Assembly: GCA_964019165.1 (NCBI GenBank)
Contig: OZ025283.1
Span: forward strand, 4,037,501-4,101,500
Direction of reading: 5' to 3'
Origin: Mastigias papua
Taxonomy: Eukaryota > Cnidaria > Scyphozoa > Rhizostomeae > Mastigiidae
Length of the DNA stretch: 64,000 bases
Shown piece by piece: positions 51,551 to 62,485 of this stretch (its first letter is position 1; each line of letters begins with the position of its first letter). The position numbers and the translations under genes were made by a program. Below the pieces are notes generated by a model, which did not search any database, was not told the DNA's origin, and was given only the letters and a program-made list of their open reading frames with translations.

Positions 51551-52286
51551 CTACAGCTTTCCAAGTGCACTGAAAACAGTCGGATACATTTTCAGCACCT
51601 CCTCTTTAGGCTCCTCTCCATATTTCCCTTTTATTCTTCTCATCTTTTCTTCTACATCTGCTCGTTCGGTTCGTATTGGCTGATCTTTTAGAGAACTATC
51701 TGCATTATTGTTGGTAACCTCTTTTATTTCATCCAATAGCTGTATAATCTTTAGTTGTTTGCAAGTTTTGAAACTCAAAACTGTTCTGCTTGTAGTCTCC
51801 ACCACATAAAAGTTGGTATATGTTTTTCTTCCTTATACTCACAAAGCAAGTCTATTGAACCAAGTACAGGTATATTACTGCCTCCATAACCCTGCAGCTT
51901 CATACTGGTTGGCTACAGAAGCTTGTTGTCACCGAGTAAATCACGAATTCTCTTTGACATTACAACTACTTCAGCACCTGTGTCAATCGCTCCTTTAACC
52001 ATTTTACCATTGATCTTTTGTATAATCGTTGCCGCATTATCATTCACTTTCATTATGTCATCACCGGAAATTGCTTCTATCAGATATTCGCCTGTAGCTG
52101 TCACTTCTTGAACAAGTTTGGCATAGCAGCATATTGCCCAGTGGTTCATTTTCCCACATATTGTCTACAATCCTGACCATAAGCGGGACATTTTCTTGGT
52201 TAGTGAACTCTTCCACATTTAACACTATGAGGACATTTTGTAATTGACCAATCAGGGGATTTGTGTACGTGAAATTATTGTCCAAT
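51551..52286 (-). pseudogene. gag-pol: gypsy nucleocapsid, protease and linker
   Basis: From 52286 in broken frames there is a Cys/His-rich nucleocapsid stretch with PAYGQDCRQ. 52149-51913 has MNHWAICCYAKLVQEV, then KGAIDTGAEVVVMSKRI, the DTGA active site of the aspartic protease. 51805-51551 is the linker before reverse transcriptase (KMYPTVFSALGKL). The nucleocapsid is cut at 52287 by the long-TIR element. Frame changes between the parts show decay. Confidence 0.75.
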
Positions 52287-55232
52287 CATGTGCCTCTATT
52301 TTTACTTTGTTCTTCATTTCGCCATTGTGACACGGAAGTGCTGTGGAGAATTCATGTCTCATAATTTTTGCCCCGGAAAAAAATGTACGTTCATTGACAA
52401 CAGCGATTTTTTGGCTACAACTTCGTATCTACATTTCTGATCGATATCTCCGAGCCCTAAGCTGGGCTATGATCCATTACAAAAATATTAGACATTGCGC
52501 ACCACCCTCCCATGACCTCCCATTACACAGGTCCTCCATGAGCACCCCTTCACCAAGCAAGCGGTAAGGAATTTGTTTTTCATCTAAAAGCCGTTGGATT
52601 AGAACTAGGTATGCCTAATTATCATGAATTCACTTCTACTCTTCTCAGATCTGGGTTGCGTACGCATAGTTCTGAAATTATCACTGCTAGGCGTCATGTC
52701 GGTACCCGTAAAGCTAGATAATAGCCATGATCAAAATTAAATGATGTTTGGATTGCTCCTACACTGATCATGTAATCCAGGTACATCAAAACTGGTCACT
52801 GTAGTGAAGCTATGACAACAACATACCTCTTTAACTCTAAGGCCTTCCTCGATTGTCTCTATGGCCTATACAGTTTTCCACTTTGGCGGGAAATCTGAAC
52901 GTGATTGATTACAGGCATGGAAGTAGCATTCAGGTAATATGGGGAAAGCCAAACCAGATTATTCGAATACCGGCCATATTAAATAGTGCAAAACTAAAAA
53001 ATATACCATTACAGAGTCAAATATACCGAAATATCGTTATATGCAAGCATTCCGGAAGTTGGCTGTTGCAAGAGGCTTCAAAGCCCATAAAGTTTTCCGT
53101 GTTTGTACAAAGTGCATTGAACTGTCACCACATTAGAGAGATTTTACTAGATTTTTACAAAAGGAAAAACATAAGGGAATGCATTTTCCAACATTCCATT
53201 TAATTATAAACAAATAACTTCTACGTACATCATACTCTATGGCACCAAATAATAGGGGGTATACACGTACTTTTTTCTATAAGAAAGTGCTTTAAAAGGA
53301 AAGTAATACTCGAATCGTCAGAAAGTTAACAAAAGTTCAGTACTGGATTCTGTAAACCTAAGAAAGTTTGCAATTTGCAAGAAGAAATAACAAGGGTAAG
53401 AAAGAAATGTAAAGATGTATTTGGTAATAGTGCAAATCCAATTACAGAGCCTGCAACATTTAAAGAGCTATGCATGGAAGCTGGAGCAGCAAAATTTTCC
53501 CCACAATCCTTGATGCAATGAAAAGTGAATACCATTCAGACAAAAGATGTATGCTCAATGAAAGAAGGACTGTCTCTAAAATATATGCTTTAATGTATGG
53601 CCAGTCAGAGCAATGCAACTGGTTTCAAGTTGCAAATGCAAGAAGTCTCAAGGGCCAAGGCATTTTAAGTAGGGGAGTTGAAACTTTAAGGAATATGGGA
53701 CTTACAGCACACCCTAATACAGTTCTCAATGAAACAAAAAAGCTTCTTCAGAGCATATTGCAACTGTACACCAGCTTTTTGAGGATGCTGTTACTAACAA
53801 TTACATGATAGCTCTTTTCATAAAGGTCAATGGCAACTGTAAACTTATGGAATGCACAAAGCTTCCGTTGAAATCTCTTGAGAATTTCCACTCTGCACTG
53901 GAATATCTTCTAGAAAGTGGTTTGTCAGTACACATCAATAAATTTCATGTTCCATTTATTGGTGATTGGCCTTGCCAGTTCTTTCTCCGTCAAGTTGTCT
54001 TCAATGAAGGAACATATAGTAAAAGTTATAAGAGTGAGCCCTTCTAAATCTAGTATAACCTAAGTATAACCTAAGGTATAGACTTGTGTTCTTCAGATTC
54101 CTTGCGATAAATGTGTTAAACAAAGTGAAACTAAGAGACAATGAGAAAAAAGTAACACCTGTACTACACGAACAAGCTCAAAAATTACCAATCATTTCTT
54201 GTCACTGATTGAGCTATTTTCTTTCCTAAATGCTTCAGGAAATGTGATATGAAAGAACAGTGCAGGTGTAATGAAAGTCCAACTTGGAGAGTAATTCGTG
54301 GTTATGGCCATTCCTACCATATCATTTGCTTGATTCTAAACATTACCTATTGCCCAAAGTGCACCTATGCCGTACAGCTTGAGATGAAAACGTTGGCAAA
54401 AAAAGCAACGGAGGTAGTATACCAAATTGACCAGAATCATGAGTTTGATTACGACTATGGTTCAGATCTTGAGGTTGATGATTTGACGACAAGTGTTCTG
54501 AGTTTTCCAACTGAATCTGACAGGATAGAACAATTAATACAGCCAATTTGGACTTAGCGGCGTCCAAGCATACCACTGACCTGGACAGCTTTTTCATTTA
54601 AACTCCTCGTTGTAGATTCGATTTGAGGCGAATTGCATTAAATTAAAACGTTGTTGATGTTTAAAACGTTATTGTCGTATACTAGTTTTTGAGCGGGAAA
54701 TTTAAACTAAGTTGAAGAGCAAGCAGAATTAACAAAAGCGATACTAAAGGCTTATGCTGATTCAACTTCTTCCTCTAAAAGTCGCTTTATTGTTATCATC
54801 AAGCTTTAGGGGTACCGACATGACACCTAGCAGAGATAATGTCAGAACTATGCGTACGCAACCCAGATCTGAAAAGAGTAGAAGTGAATTCATGATAATT
54901 AGGCATACCTAGTTCTATTCCAACGGTTTTTAGATGAAAAACAAATTCCTTACCGCTTGCTTGGTGAAGGGGTGCTCATGGATAACCTGTGTAATGGGAG
55001 GTCATGGGAGGATGGTCCCGCAATGTCTAATATTTTTGTAGTGGATCATAGCCCAGCTTAGGGCTCGAAGATATCGATCAGAAATGTAGATACGAAGTTG
55101 TAGCCAAAAAATCGCTGTTGTACATGAACGTAAATTTTTGTCCGTGGCAAAAATTGTGAGACATGAATTCTCCACAGCACTTCCGTGTCACAATGGTGAA
55201 ATGAAGAAACAAGGTAAAAATAGAGGCACATG
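52287..55232. mobile_element. long-TIR DNA element encoding an uncharacterised protein
   Basis: Inverted arms of about 440 bp (52287-52725 and 54795-55232), starting CATGTGCCTCTATTTTTAC, are about 90 percent alike by eye. The interior carries plus-strand protein-like segments (53330-54557). No DDE motif was recognised. The flanks AAT/ATT could be part of the TIR; no convincing TSD was found. It interrupts gypsy gag between capsid and nucleocapsid. The superfamily is unknown to me. Confidence 0.65.
53326..54557 (+). pseudogene. uncharacterised element-encoded protein, broken frames
   Basis: Three main segments. 53333-53520 and 53470-53808 overlap in different frames: NLQEEITRVRKKCKDVFGN, FKELCMEAGAAKF, then FPTILDAMKSEYHSDKRCML, YALMYGQSEQCNWFQVANAR and ETLRNMGLTAHPNTVLNETK. 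53805-54047 continues with LKSLENFHSALEYLLESGLS and FIGDWPCQFFLRQVVF. 54249-54557 has a Cys pair (YCPKCTY) and an acidic end. From memory this resembles a family of uncharacterised repeat-borne proteins in cnidarians, molluscs and lancelets; I know no domain name or catalytic motif for it. It lies between the 440-bp arms, so it is probably the element's own gene. Frame changes and an apparently shortened middle suggest a dead copy. Confidence 0.5.
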
Positions 55233-55960
55233 ATTTTTTTTTCTACAACTAAAACCACAACAAACATACAAACGACAAAACTACGATTACATTTTATTGT
55301 AGCACCTGCAGCGAGAAAAGACACACAGTCACCAAGTTCCCACTGCAGATGCTACTTACAATTTCTCTTTAGTAACTCCAATGTTTCCCAGGGTGCAATC
55401 CATGTAAGCCTCACATAAGCTGTGAAGCAGAGAACAATAACTTATTAGTTAATGTGAAGCTAGCGTTTTTAAACACGTTAGGAATGGAGATAGAAAAGAG
55501 TATAAAGATATACATTGTAGACCAGATATATCTGGCACATTACATGGACTCCACCCAGGGGTAAAATGAAAAAACAACGAAAACAAACGGCACAAAAAAT
55601 AAAACAACTAGGGTTTGGCTGTTAGTACTCCATAATTTTAAGCAAATCGTTTTGAAGATTTCATGAAGGACATAGTGGCTTACAAAATGATCCTGTTGAC
55701 AAAGGTACTTCCATTAGGTTTCCCATACAATAACAAAGTACAAAGATCCTTAGAGCTCATTCTAGCAACATCAATTCCAACATCTAATACTTGACCGAGA
55801 AGATGATGACGTAATGAATTAAACTGAGGGCAATGCTGGAGGTAGTGCTCTGTATGTTCTCTAGCTGCTCCACAAATACAAATTTGACCCAAGCATTCAA
55901 AGTTATGGCGAAATCTATGCTCATTTAAGGAACTGAAATTGACTCTAAGCCTTGTTAGTG
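55233..55960 (-). mobile_element. LINE 3' end with poly(A)
   Basis: On minus it runs from about 55960 to a run of A (T on plus, 55233-55241) next to the right arm of the long-TIR element. It keeps the C-terminal coding part (55892-55680) and about 440 bp of 3' untranslated sequence. 5'-truncated. It interrupts gypsy gag. Confidence 0.65.
55680..55955 (-). pseudogene. LINE reverse transcriptase C-terminal Cys/His segment
   Basis: SSLNEHRFRHNFECLGQICI is followed by CGAAREHTEHYLQHCPQFNS, a C..C...E.TEHYL.HCP motif found at the extreme C-terminus of many animal LINE proteins. DLCTLLLYGKPNGS follows. It is probably nucleic-acid binding. It is complete to its stop at 55680 but lacks everything upstream. 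Confidence 0.7.
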
Positions 55961-56502
55961 TTAAGATGTTAAGATTTTATTAAGATTGGTGCCTCCTTTT
56001 CTCAATGATATATTCCTCAGTTGATCTGATCTGATGCCATCCACAACCATGTATAATATCAAACCATCCCTCACTGTTTCAAATTCACACTTGGTCGCCA
56101 GGATTCGTAACTGCGTAACGTAAAACTCGATGATTTCCTCCATTTCCTGGGTGCACAAGAAAACCACCTTCTTTCTACCACTAAGCTTCTTCTCGGTTTG
56201 CTGTAATCCTCAAACCTATGTCATCAATATCTGTAACATTGCCATCTACATCCAGCACCTTATCCTACGTCGAAAAATTGATGATCATCTCGCCCTGGTT
56301 CTCCAATGACAAACAAGACAGTTGAATATTTTTCTTCTTCAGACCTATGCTTCATCATAGAACTCAAATACAACTGCATCATTTATTTCCATTTCTTCCG
56401 CGTGGCTGCAAGGTTGGTGGTATCGAAATCCATCTCAGGCGACCTTGACAGCAAATCTCCATGCTTCGATAAAGCAATAATATCACCGAAATGGGCACGT
56501 TA
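55961..56502 (-). pseudogene. gag: gypsy gag, capsid part
   Basis: Broken frames lead to 56167-55961: MEEIIEFYVTQLRILATKCE, DGLILYMVVDGIRSDQLRNI, the L..L...C.F.....D.LI.D.IV.G......R..LL-type phrase of retrotransposon Gag. The frame then runs into the LINE insertion. Particle assembly function is lost. Confidence 0.65.
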
Positions 56503-56522
56503 CGCAAACACTCTGGGTACCA
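56503..56522 (-). other. gypsy primer-binding site
   Basis: On minus, TGGTACCCAGAGTGTTTGCG follows the end of the 5' LTR (…ATAACA). The TGG start suits pairing with a tRNA 3' CCA end; the tRNA is not identified. Confidence 0.6.
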
Positions 56523-56726
56523 TGTTATGATAATCCTTTTTTGAGGACCCCAAAGAAACCAATCCAACAAGACAAACACTGAACATTCATTCAGCGTAAC
56601 ATTCCCAAGATAACAACAAATGCAATAGCCATAGAACATGAATACAAAACTTTATGAATAAAGTACATGACTGTCCATATTTAAAATTATGTTAGGTATG
56701 ACTCAATGCATGTACAGCAGTAAACA
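56523..56726 (-). repeat. gypsy 5' LTR (right)
   Basis: 204 bp, TGTTATGATAATCC to GTAAACA. Diverged partner of 47973-48160. Confidence 0.7.
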
Positions 56727-57145
56727 CCAATCATCAAGGATACCAAAATAATGTCAGTAGCTGTGGCAGACGTCAGATTCAAATGAAACTTGGCTTATTT
56801 TACCTTTTAGTTTTTGTCTCCTACTCTCTATGTACTTTTAAATTTGGATTAAACTATATATTCTAACTGACTTCTTGCTATTTGTTATATTTTCTCAAGT
56901 TTCGTATAACTGTTTGTACAGCAGGTCCTTTATTGATAGCAGAAATGTAAATTTTCTAAAAGAAGCCAACTGTTAAAATATGATTTAATAGTAATAATTT
57001 AATAATTGGTATGGCTTCTATCTACTTGGAATAGCTATCCACAAGTATTGTCAAAAACTAGTTATGTAGAACTAATAACTAGACCCCATGTACTGAGTCA
57101 GTTAATAGTTTGCATTTATCTTGTTGTAGTTTTAGATGGTCAATT
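56727..57145 (-). other. decayed interior of the older gypsy element
   Basis: It lies between the integrase pieces at 57146-57720 and 47580-47972, so by position it is integrase core. I could not read convincing protein from it. Confidence 0.3.
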
Positions 57146-57999
57146 TCATTCGTAACGATAGGACGCTAGTTTTATACATAGTGTTATCACGTTATGTATA
57201 TATTTGAGGCATGATAACTCGTTTTCTTGTGTACGACCTACACAAGTATTAACATACTTTTTTTTGTCTACATACCCAGCAAAATCAATTTGAACTCTCT
57301 CTCCCACTCTAACTGTATGCTCCGGGTGATTAAAATTCTGCTTTGGCTTATTGCTGGCATACTGACAGTCATTGCGCATACGAATTGTTTCCTTAATATC
57401 AATGAATGAATTATCAATGAATGAATTATCAATGAATGAATTATCAATGAATGAATTATCAATGAATGAATTATCAATGAATGAATTATCAATGAATGAA
57501 TTATCAATGAATGAATTATCAATGTCAATGTTTGGCCACCAAGTATACGACCTTGCCAATTTTTTCGTTCTGTTCATCCCAGGATGTTCAATATGTAATA
57601 AATTAAGAACTCTCTATCGAAGTAATGGAGGAATAACAACACGGTTTCCCTACATAATGCAACTTCGTTTAATAGAAAGTTCATTCTTGCGAGAATACAG
57701 CGGCAATATTTCTTTTTGACAATGGCTCTTATCAGGAAATCTACTCCTTTAGATCATTTTCCAATTTCCCTTGAACTTATCGCTGGGTATTCATCAGGAA
57801 TTTCAAATGTGAGAATGGTATCATAACAGACTAGATCTTCACTATGCTCATTTATTGTATCATTATCTTTATCATTATCTGTTTTCACTCTGTACAACTT
57901 GTCTGCATGTTGAATATCGGAAATTGGTTTGTACCCAAAGTTGTATTTAGACTGTGAGAGATAAAGGGCCCAAGCTTGTCTTCTGGATGATGTTATACG
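57146..57999 (-). pseudogene. pol: older Ty3/gypsy: RNase H end and integrase N-terminal half
   Basis: 57999-57770 in minus frames: RQAWALYLSQSKYNFGYKP and QHADKLYR, the end of RNase H (R.QRWAL.LS.Y.Y...HAD.L.R). 57577-57146 is open: TKKLARSYTWWPNID, an IDNSF expansion (57401-57520), then ETIRMRNDCQYASNKPKQ and RVGERVQIDFAGYVDKK (first catalytic Asp in DFAG). It is a K02A2.6-like gypsy by its phrases. The RNase H is cut at about 58000 by the inverted-repeat element; its start lies at 62486-62790. Confidence 0.75.
57401..57520 (+). repeat. 15-bp minisatellite, eight perfect copies, inside integrase coding
   Basis: The unit AATGAATGAATTATC is repeated eight times without change. The length is a multiple of three, so the minus-strand integrase frame stays open as (IDNSF)8 between the WWPNID and DIKETI phrases of the zinc-binding domain. 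Confidence 0.95.
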
Positions 58000-58454
58000 T
58001 GCAATTTATTTTTTATGCTATGGTAATGCACACTGGAAAAATTTGCGGGCATTTCCATTTGAACTTTAAAAGATGCCTTTTGTGTTAGTACTCATGATTC
58101 AAGAGGTCGGACGTGTCCAACTTTCTTAAAGCACCCGTCCAACTCATTTGATTATTACTCGATACAGACCGTCTACAGTCATAGAGCGCTTTTTTGAAAA
58201 ATGAAAATATAGATGCTATGGTACTCCCAACGTATATCTTGAGGTAAGTAACTTGAAGGTATGAATAAATCAGGGACTTTAGCCAGAACAAAAATAATTT
58301 ATTACAGCTAGTCAGGTAGCCTACAGCAATAAACTATACGATTTTAGGCAAAATATAGCTGTCAGGGGAAGTGAAGAACTCTTAATCTGCAAGACCATGA
58401 CACATTAACATGCCTACACTGGTTGCCTATCGGAACAGTACTCTTAGACACCTA

Positions 58455-58729
58455 CAGTGCCTCCCAAATTCTTCGAACACTCGCTATGATTTAGACTGTA
58501 GATGAGCTATAGCACCCCCTCCCCCGTTAAACAATGTTGTATGAAGCAAACATGAGCAACTCGAAGGCCAAAAGTGATGCTTTTTTTAAAGCTACTGGTT
58601 CTCGCTATCGAATCAACATTGTTTCAGAGGGGGAGGGGGTCTACATTTCAAGTGGTGTCAAGGAAAAGCGGCAGGAGTCGGAAATCAGTACAATTGTGTG
58701 GGTGTTCCAACTACTTTTGGCAGGCATTG
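58455..58729. mobile_element. Tc1/mariner MITE
   Basis: 275 bp. The ends are CAGTGCCTCCCAAATTCTTC and, reverse complemented, CAATGCCTGCCAAAAGTAG, with TA on both sides (58453-58454 and 58730-58731). GAGGGGGAGGGGG and its complement lie inside both ends. The frame across it is not recognised. Confidence 0.72.
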
Positions 58730-58731
58730 TA

Positions 58732-59139
58732 GTTGTTTAGGGTAGGAATTCACGGGGGTTTGGAATTTTATGGAAAATTAATTAGGGTGTTTGGAATTAG
58801 CGGGAGATCGGATTTATACGATCACACTAATAAATTAATTTAAACCGTTATTCTAAGGTGGACCGCATTCTCTATTAAGTAGTAAAATTCCTTAGCAATT
58901 ACTGCTTCAATATTTTGATGCAAAGAGTAACAATGAGAAATCAATTTGAACGATATCAACAAAACTATGGTGTAGTTATGAAAATAGAACCTTGTGTTGC
59001 AGTCTGTTCAGAGACAATCTGTTATGCTTGGTTCAGCTACCTTACACAATGAGTCTTCCAAAATCTGTTACAATTAATTTTGCCTGGGGTCTCAGCAAGA
59101 ACGGGTGGCTGGAAAGATTTTGAAAACTTAATGAGCGGG
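58732..59139. other. no gene; sequence inserted in the left arm
   Basis: It is absent from the right arm, so it came with or after the mariner-like insertion. Repeats of TTTGGAATT lie near 58760-58800. Nothing coding. Confidence 0.35.
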
Positions 59140-59294
59140 AGTGTGGCTTGAATTAAATTATGACTTCTGCTTTGACATGACTAGGTGTGTAGATATTGGA
59201 ATCGACAGCTACTTTTAATTCATTTATAACATTTGCATATGAAAGAAATTTAAAATTATAAACTTATTAGCTTCTGTCATATAGTGGTGAACAC

Positions 59295-60613
59295 CAGTGG
59301 GGTAGCGCGACTTTTTCGACTGGGTATTCTATCACACGGTGTGGCTGGGTGTGGCTGGGTGTGGCTAATTAACGTCCCGTGGCATTTATCACCCTGAACA
59401 TAAATATCTAATAAAAAACTCAATCTCCTACCCTGTATTCATCAGTTGGCCGTGGTCACATAACAGAGAGGAACCGAAAAATAAAAAAAAAAGACATTGT
59501 ATCTAGACTGTGTGATGTTATTGCAAGGCTTCGGCCTCCCCTTATCAGTAATCCTCTTTTTTCCGTGAGTGATAATTTTGAAAATGAGTTTTGAATCAGC
59601 GATGTCACGATATCACCCACAGCTTATTCCCCCATAGTCAAGTTACGTCCATCTAGCAAATCATGAACAGGGCCTATAACAACAAAGCCTAGAAGGTTCT
59701 CGAAGCCTTAACAAAAGAACACTCTTTACAATAGCAACTGGACTATAGGAGAGAATGACTAACAATTCAGAATATTTTTAGGGACAACATCACATGACTC
59801 TGCATAACTTTGGATTGTGCAAATCTAGCAGCACGCATTATGTAAACAGAAAGAAACTAAGCTAGGGAACTTACATATATTTAGAAATATAGGGGAATGT
59901 TTGACGTCTATCGTTATAATATTCACGAAATTAAAACAGCTATAGGCTCCTCCTAACACTACAATATGAGACATTGGGGAACTTGGCCTACGTGCGACTG
60001 AACCTCTACGAGCTACCTACCTTTCACTTGTCTTTCTTGCTGCTGCTGCTGCCACATAACAAAATTTACATCTGACCAGAACTTCCTTGCTAAAAAGTCA
60101 GCCTTTCAACTCTTATATTAAAAATTTCACGTGTCGTGTTTACTTTGTATTCGGTAACAACTCCGCCACTCTCAGTACTCAAGCTCAATGTTTATAAGCC
60201 TCTATATGAGGTTTTAGAAGTATGAAGCTGGACGCTGGTCATTTCTCAGCGTATTTTGAGATTATTTTGCTCATTAAGGAAAAATTTATTCATGAGCTGG
60301 AGAATTTTGATTGGTGGAAACACCCTACCGGGATTCACTGCGTATTCGTGACGAACTTCTGTTTAACATGAAGTTCCTGTTCGGTCTTCTGCATTATCTT
60401 CACAAATCTGCTTGCTTCCAAACGATTCACGTCTGCACACTTACACAGCTTGATCATTAAGGCTAGTAAACTCGTTAAAAGGAGTTAAATTTGCCATTTG
60501 AATGAGCATATGAGAAATAGTACTGTTATCGCAACATAATGGAGATTATTATTTTTTCTGGAAATTGTAGGGTATTCACTGAATACCTTGAATACCCTGA
60601 CGCTACGCCACTG
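59295..60613. mobile_element. hAT element, non-autonomous
   Basis: 1319 bp. The ends are CAGTGGGGTAGCGCGAC and, reverse complemented, CAGTGGCGTAGCGTCAG. The 8-bp TSD GTGAACAC is perfect (59287-59294 and 60614-60621). The right arm of the host element keeps a near-identical empty site at about 62011-62024. GGTATTCACTGAATACC near its right end relates it to the 7922-24703 element. GTGTGGCTGG is repeated near 59340. Confidence 0.9.
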
Positions 60614-60716
60614 GTGAACACTAGAGCGAGCGCAAAAATTGGCGCCTAGGAGAATGCAAATTATCGTTTCGGTCTGCGCACCTTTCGCAGTCTTCACCAT
60701 TGCGATCCTCAGTTGC

Positions 60717-61112
60717 TTAATCTTCGCCACTGTCGTAATCATCCGCTTCACTATCGTTGCTCCGAATTGTGCAACCACATACCTCTGTGAATCTAAGGCC
60801 GTGGTTGAAGAAATCACAACTGTGTGGTGCATTTACAATTGTACAGTAACACGTGATTGACTCGAGTATTGACTCTCGCGCTGGGCTTTCTATCACCCAG
60901 TCGATTTCAAGGTTATGATTGTTTGCTTTCCATCCTAAACCAAGTAGAAGTGTAGCACCTAAATTTTGCTCAATAGCCCTTTTAACTACCCCTGAGGCAT
61001 ATGCAACACGTTTAAAATGTTGTGCAAGCTCAGTACTTGTGAATGGAAGCTGTTGCAGTTCTGGAATTTTCCGTTTGATGGCACAGACACGTTTGTACCT
61101 GAGGCATGCCAC
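60717..61112 (-). CDS. Cys-rich (CXC-like) element-encoded protein, C-terminal part
   Basis: 131 codons without an obvious true start; it probably continues from upstream. LRYKRVCAIKRKIPELQQLP, FTSTELAQHFKRVAYASGVV, LGLGWKANNHNLEIDWVIES and PARESILESITCYCT are followed by HGLRFTEVCGC and an acidic DDYDSGED end. From memory this is the C-terminal part of a widespread uncharacterised animal protein with a tesmin/CXC-like Cys cluster (LPPT..A...H..R....Q.W.....GW......P......P......C.C). Several cysteines of that cluster are missing here, so the copy may be inactive. It begins 47 bp inside the left arm's end, as an element's own gene would. Confidence 0.5.
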   Translation of the reverse strand: MACLRYKRVCAIKRKIPELQQLPFTSTELAQHFKRVAYASGVVKRAIEQNLGATLLLGLGWKANNHNLEIDWVIESPARESILESITCYCTIVNAPHSCDFFNHGLRFTEVCGCTIRSNDSEADDYDSGED

Positions 61113-61199
61113 AGCCGGGGATGAGGGATTGGGGGCTGCAGCCCCCTAAGTTCTCTGCTAATATAGGGTGCCAAGATTGAGGAATTCAAACCAAATACA

Positions 61200-61964
61200 A
61201 CGTAAATTTCCTATGTCCATGTTAAAGTTCACTCACCTTCACACAATACCAATGAGGGAGTCATCAGATCCCATTGGAGGTAAATATCATAAGTTTATTC
61301 AGAATGTGATGCTATAGGCTGGTCCAAAAGTCTGATAAATATGTTCAGTCAAGGGATGGTCTGTGTTGTTGGTCACCTGACGCAATCATTTTAATGATTT
61401 CACCTGCAGTTTTCATACATGCCAGCATTCTCATATGAGGTTACTAGCACTTATCAACCTATATCATGTGTTAGCTTTCAAAAGGTGTGGCTAGTAGAAA
61501 ATCCACTATATCACACCCAATTGAAATGACAGTTGGAGATTGCTTGGAAACACCTTTTTGCATATTTTGGTTCATACTCTTGTGGAGGCAAGACTCAGGG
61601 ACGACATTATGAGTGCACATCTAGGAGGTCTGATAGCTGTAGTTGGTGACGTAGAAGGATCCAATGTGGTTGGGTCCATCGCACGTTTAGTGCGAAGAGG
61701 CTGTCATTATATTCTAACGATACTAATCAACACAGCAAAAATCTCAATAAGACGCAAATAGTCTGACATAGCAGCATAGTTGGCATAATAGCTGATCGTC
61801 ATAATAAAACATGATTGTCAAGGTAACATTTATGATGAGACGAAAAATTACGGAGTGGTTATACCAAGTTGGGCAATCTTGCCCTGTCACTGTTGCAATC
61901 CTCAGTTTTAAGTGAAAGAAGGGCCTGAATAATGAGGACCATGACAATTGTAATTAAAGAAAAG
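61200..61964. other. no recognised gene
   Basis: Interior of the inverted-repeat element. Plus-strand frames near 61540-61760 have no family features. A GGGGGCTGCAGCCCCC palindrome lies at about 61130-61146. Confidence 0.35.
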
Positions 61965-62485
61965 GGAAATGATAATTTGTGTTCTCCTAGGCCCAAGTTT
62001 TGTGCTTGCCCTATTGTTCACCACATGACAGAAACTAGTAATAAATGTTAAACTTTCTTTCATATGAAAATGTTAAAAATGAATTTAAAGTTGTCAATTC
62101 CAATATTTCCGCGCCTTGTCATATTCAAAGCAGAAGTCATAGTGCGAATGCACCAATAAGCAAGCAATTAAGGTATGTTAATATGTCATGGCCTTGCAGG
62201 TTAAGAGTCCTTCGTTTCCCCTGACAGCTATATTTTGCCTAAAATCGTATAGTTTATTGCTGTAGGCTACCTGACTAGCTGTAATAAATTACTTTTGCTC
62301 CGGCTAAAGTCCCTGATTTATTCATACCTTCAAGTTACTTACCTCAAGATATACGTTTGGGAGTACCATAGCATCTATATTTTCATTTTTCAAAATGGCG
62401 CTCAAGTCAAGTACTAACAAAAAAGGCATCGTTTAAAGTTCAAATTGGAATGCCCGTAAATTTTTCCAGTGTGCATTACCATAGC

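Larger units (their letters stand above)
47973..56726 (-). mobile_element. younger Ty3/gypsy retrotransposon, degenerate, with nested insertions
   Basis: The LTR-like ends 47973-48160 and 56523-56726 match over most of their length (shared GACTGTCCA and TTATGTTA..TATGACTCAATGCA) but are clearly diverged. Between them, on minus, gag, nucleocapsid, protease, reverse transcriptase, RNase H and integrase occur in gypsy order. A primer-binding site abuts the right LTR. No matching TSD was found. A MITE (50038-50604), a long-TIR element (52287-55232) and a LINE 3' end (55233-55960) are inserted. Every domain carries stops or frameshifts. Confidence 0.78.
58017..62485. mobile_element. inverted-repeat element with ~540-bp arms and a Cys-rich protein gene
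   Basis: The ends start GCTATGGTAATGCACACTGG on both sides. The right arm is 61965-62485. The left arm is in three parts, 58017-58440, 59140-59294 and 60614-60670, separated by a mariner-like MITE region and a hAT MITE. It interrupts gypsy RNase H between the phrases at 62486-62790 and 57770-57999. The centre (60671-61964) carries a minus-strand Cys-rich ORF. No TSD was recognised. It could instead be two repeats in opposite orientation. Confidence 0.6.

Noticed and set aside
57401..57520. CRISPR-like regular repeat
   Set aside because: No spacers; the units are head to tail, in a eukaryotic retroelement.
57372..57719. Plus-strand frame with MNELS repeated eight times
   Set aside because: The minus strand of the same minisatellite fits the integrase frame on both sides; the plus frame has no family features.
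58017..62485. Inverted repeats as LTRs of one retrotransposon
   Set aside because: LTRs are direct; these arms are inverted and no gag or pol lies between them.
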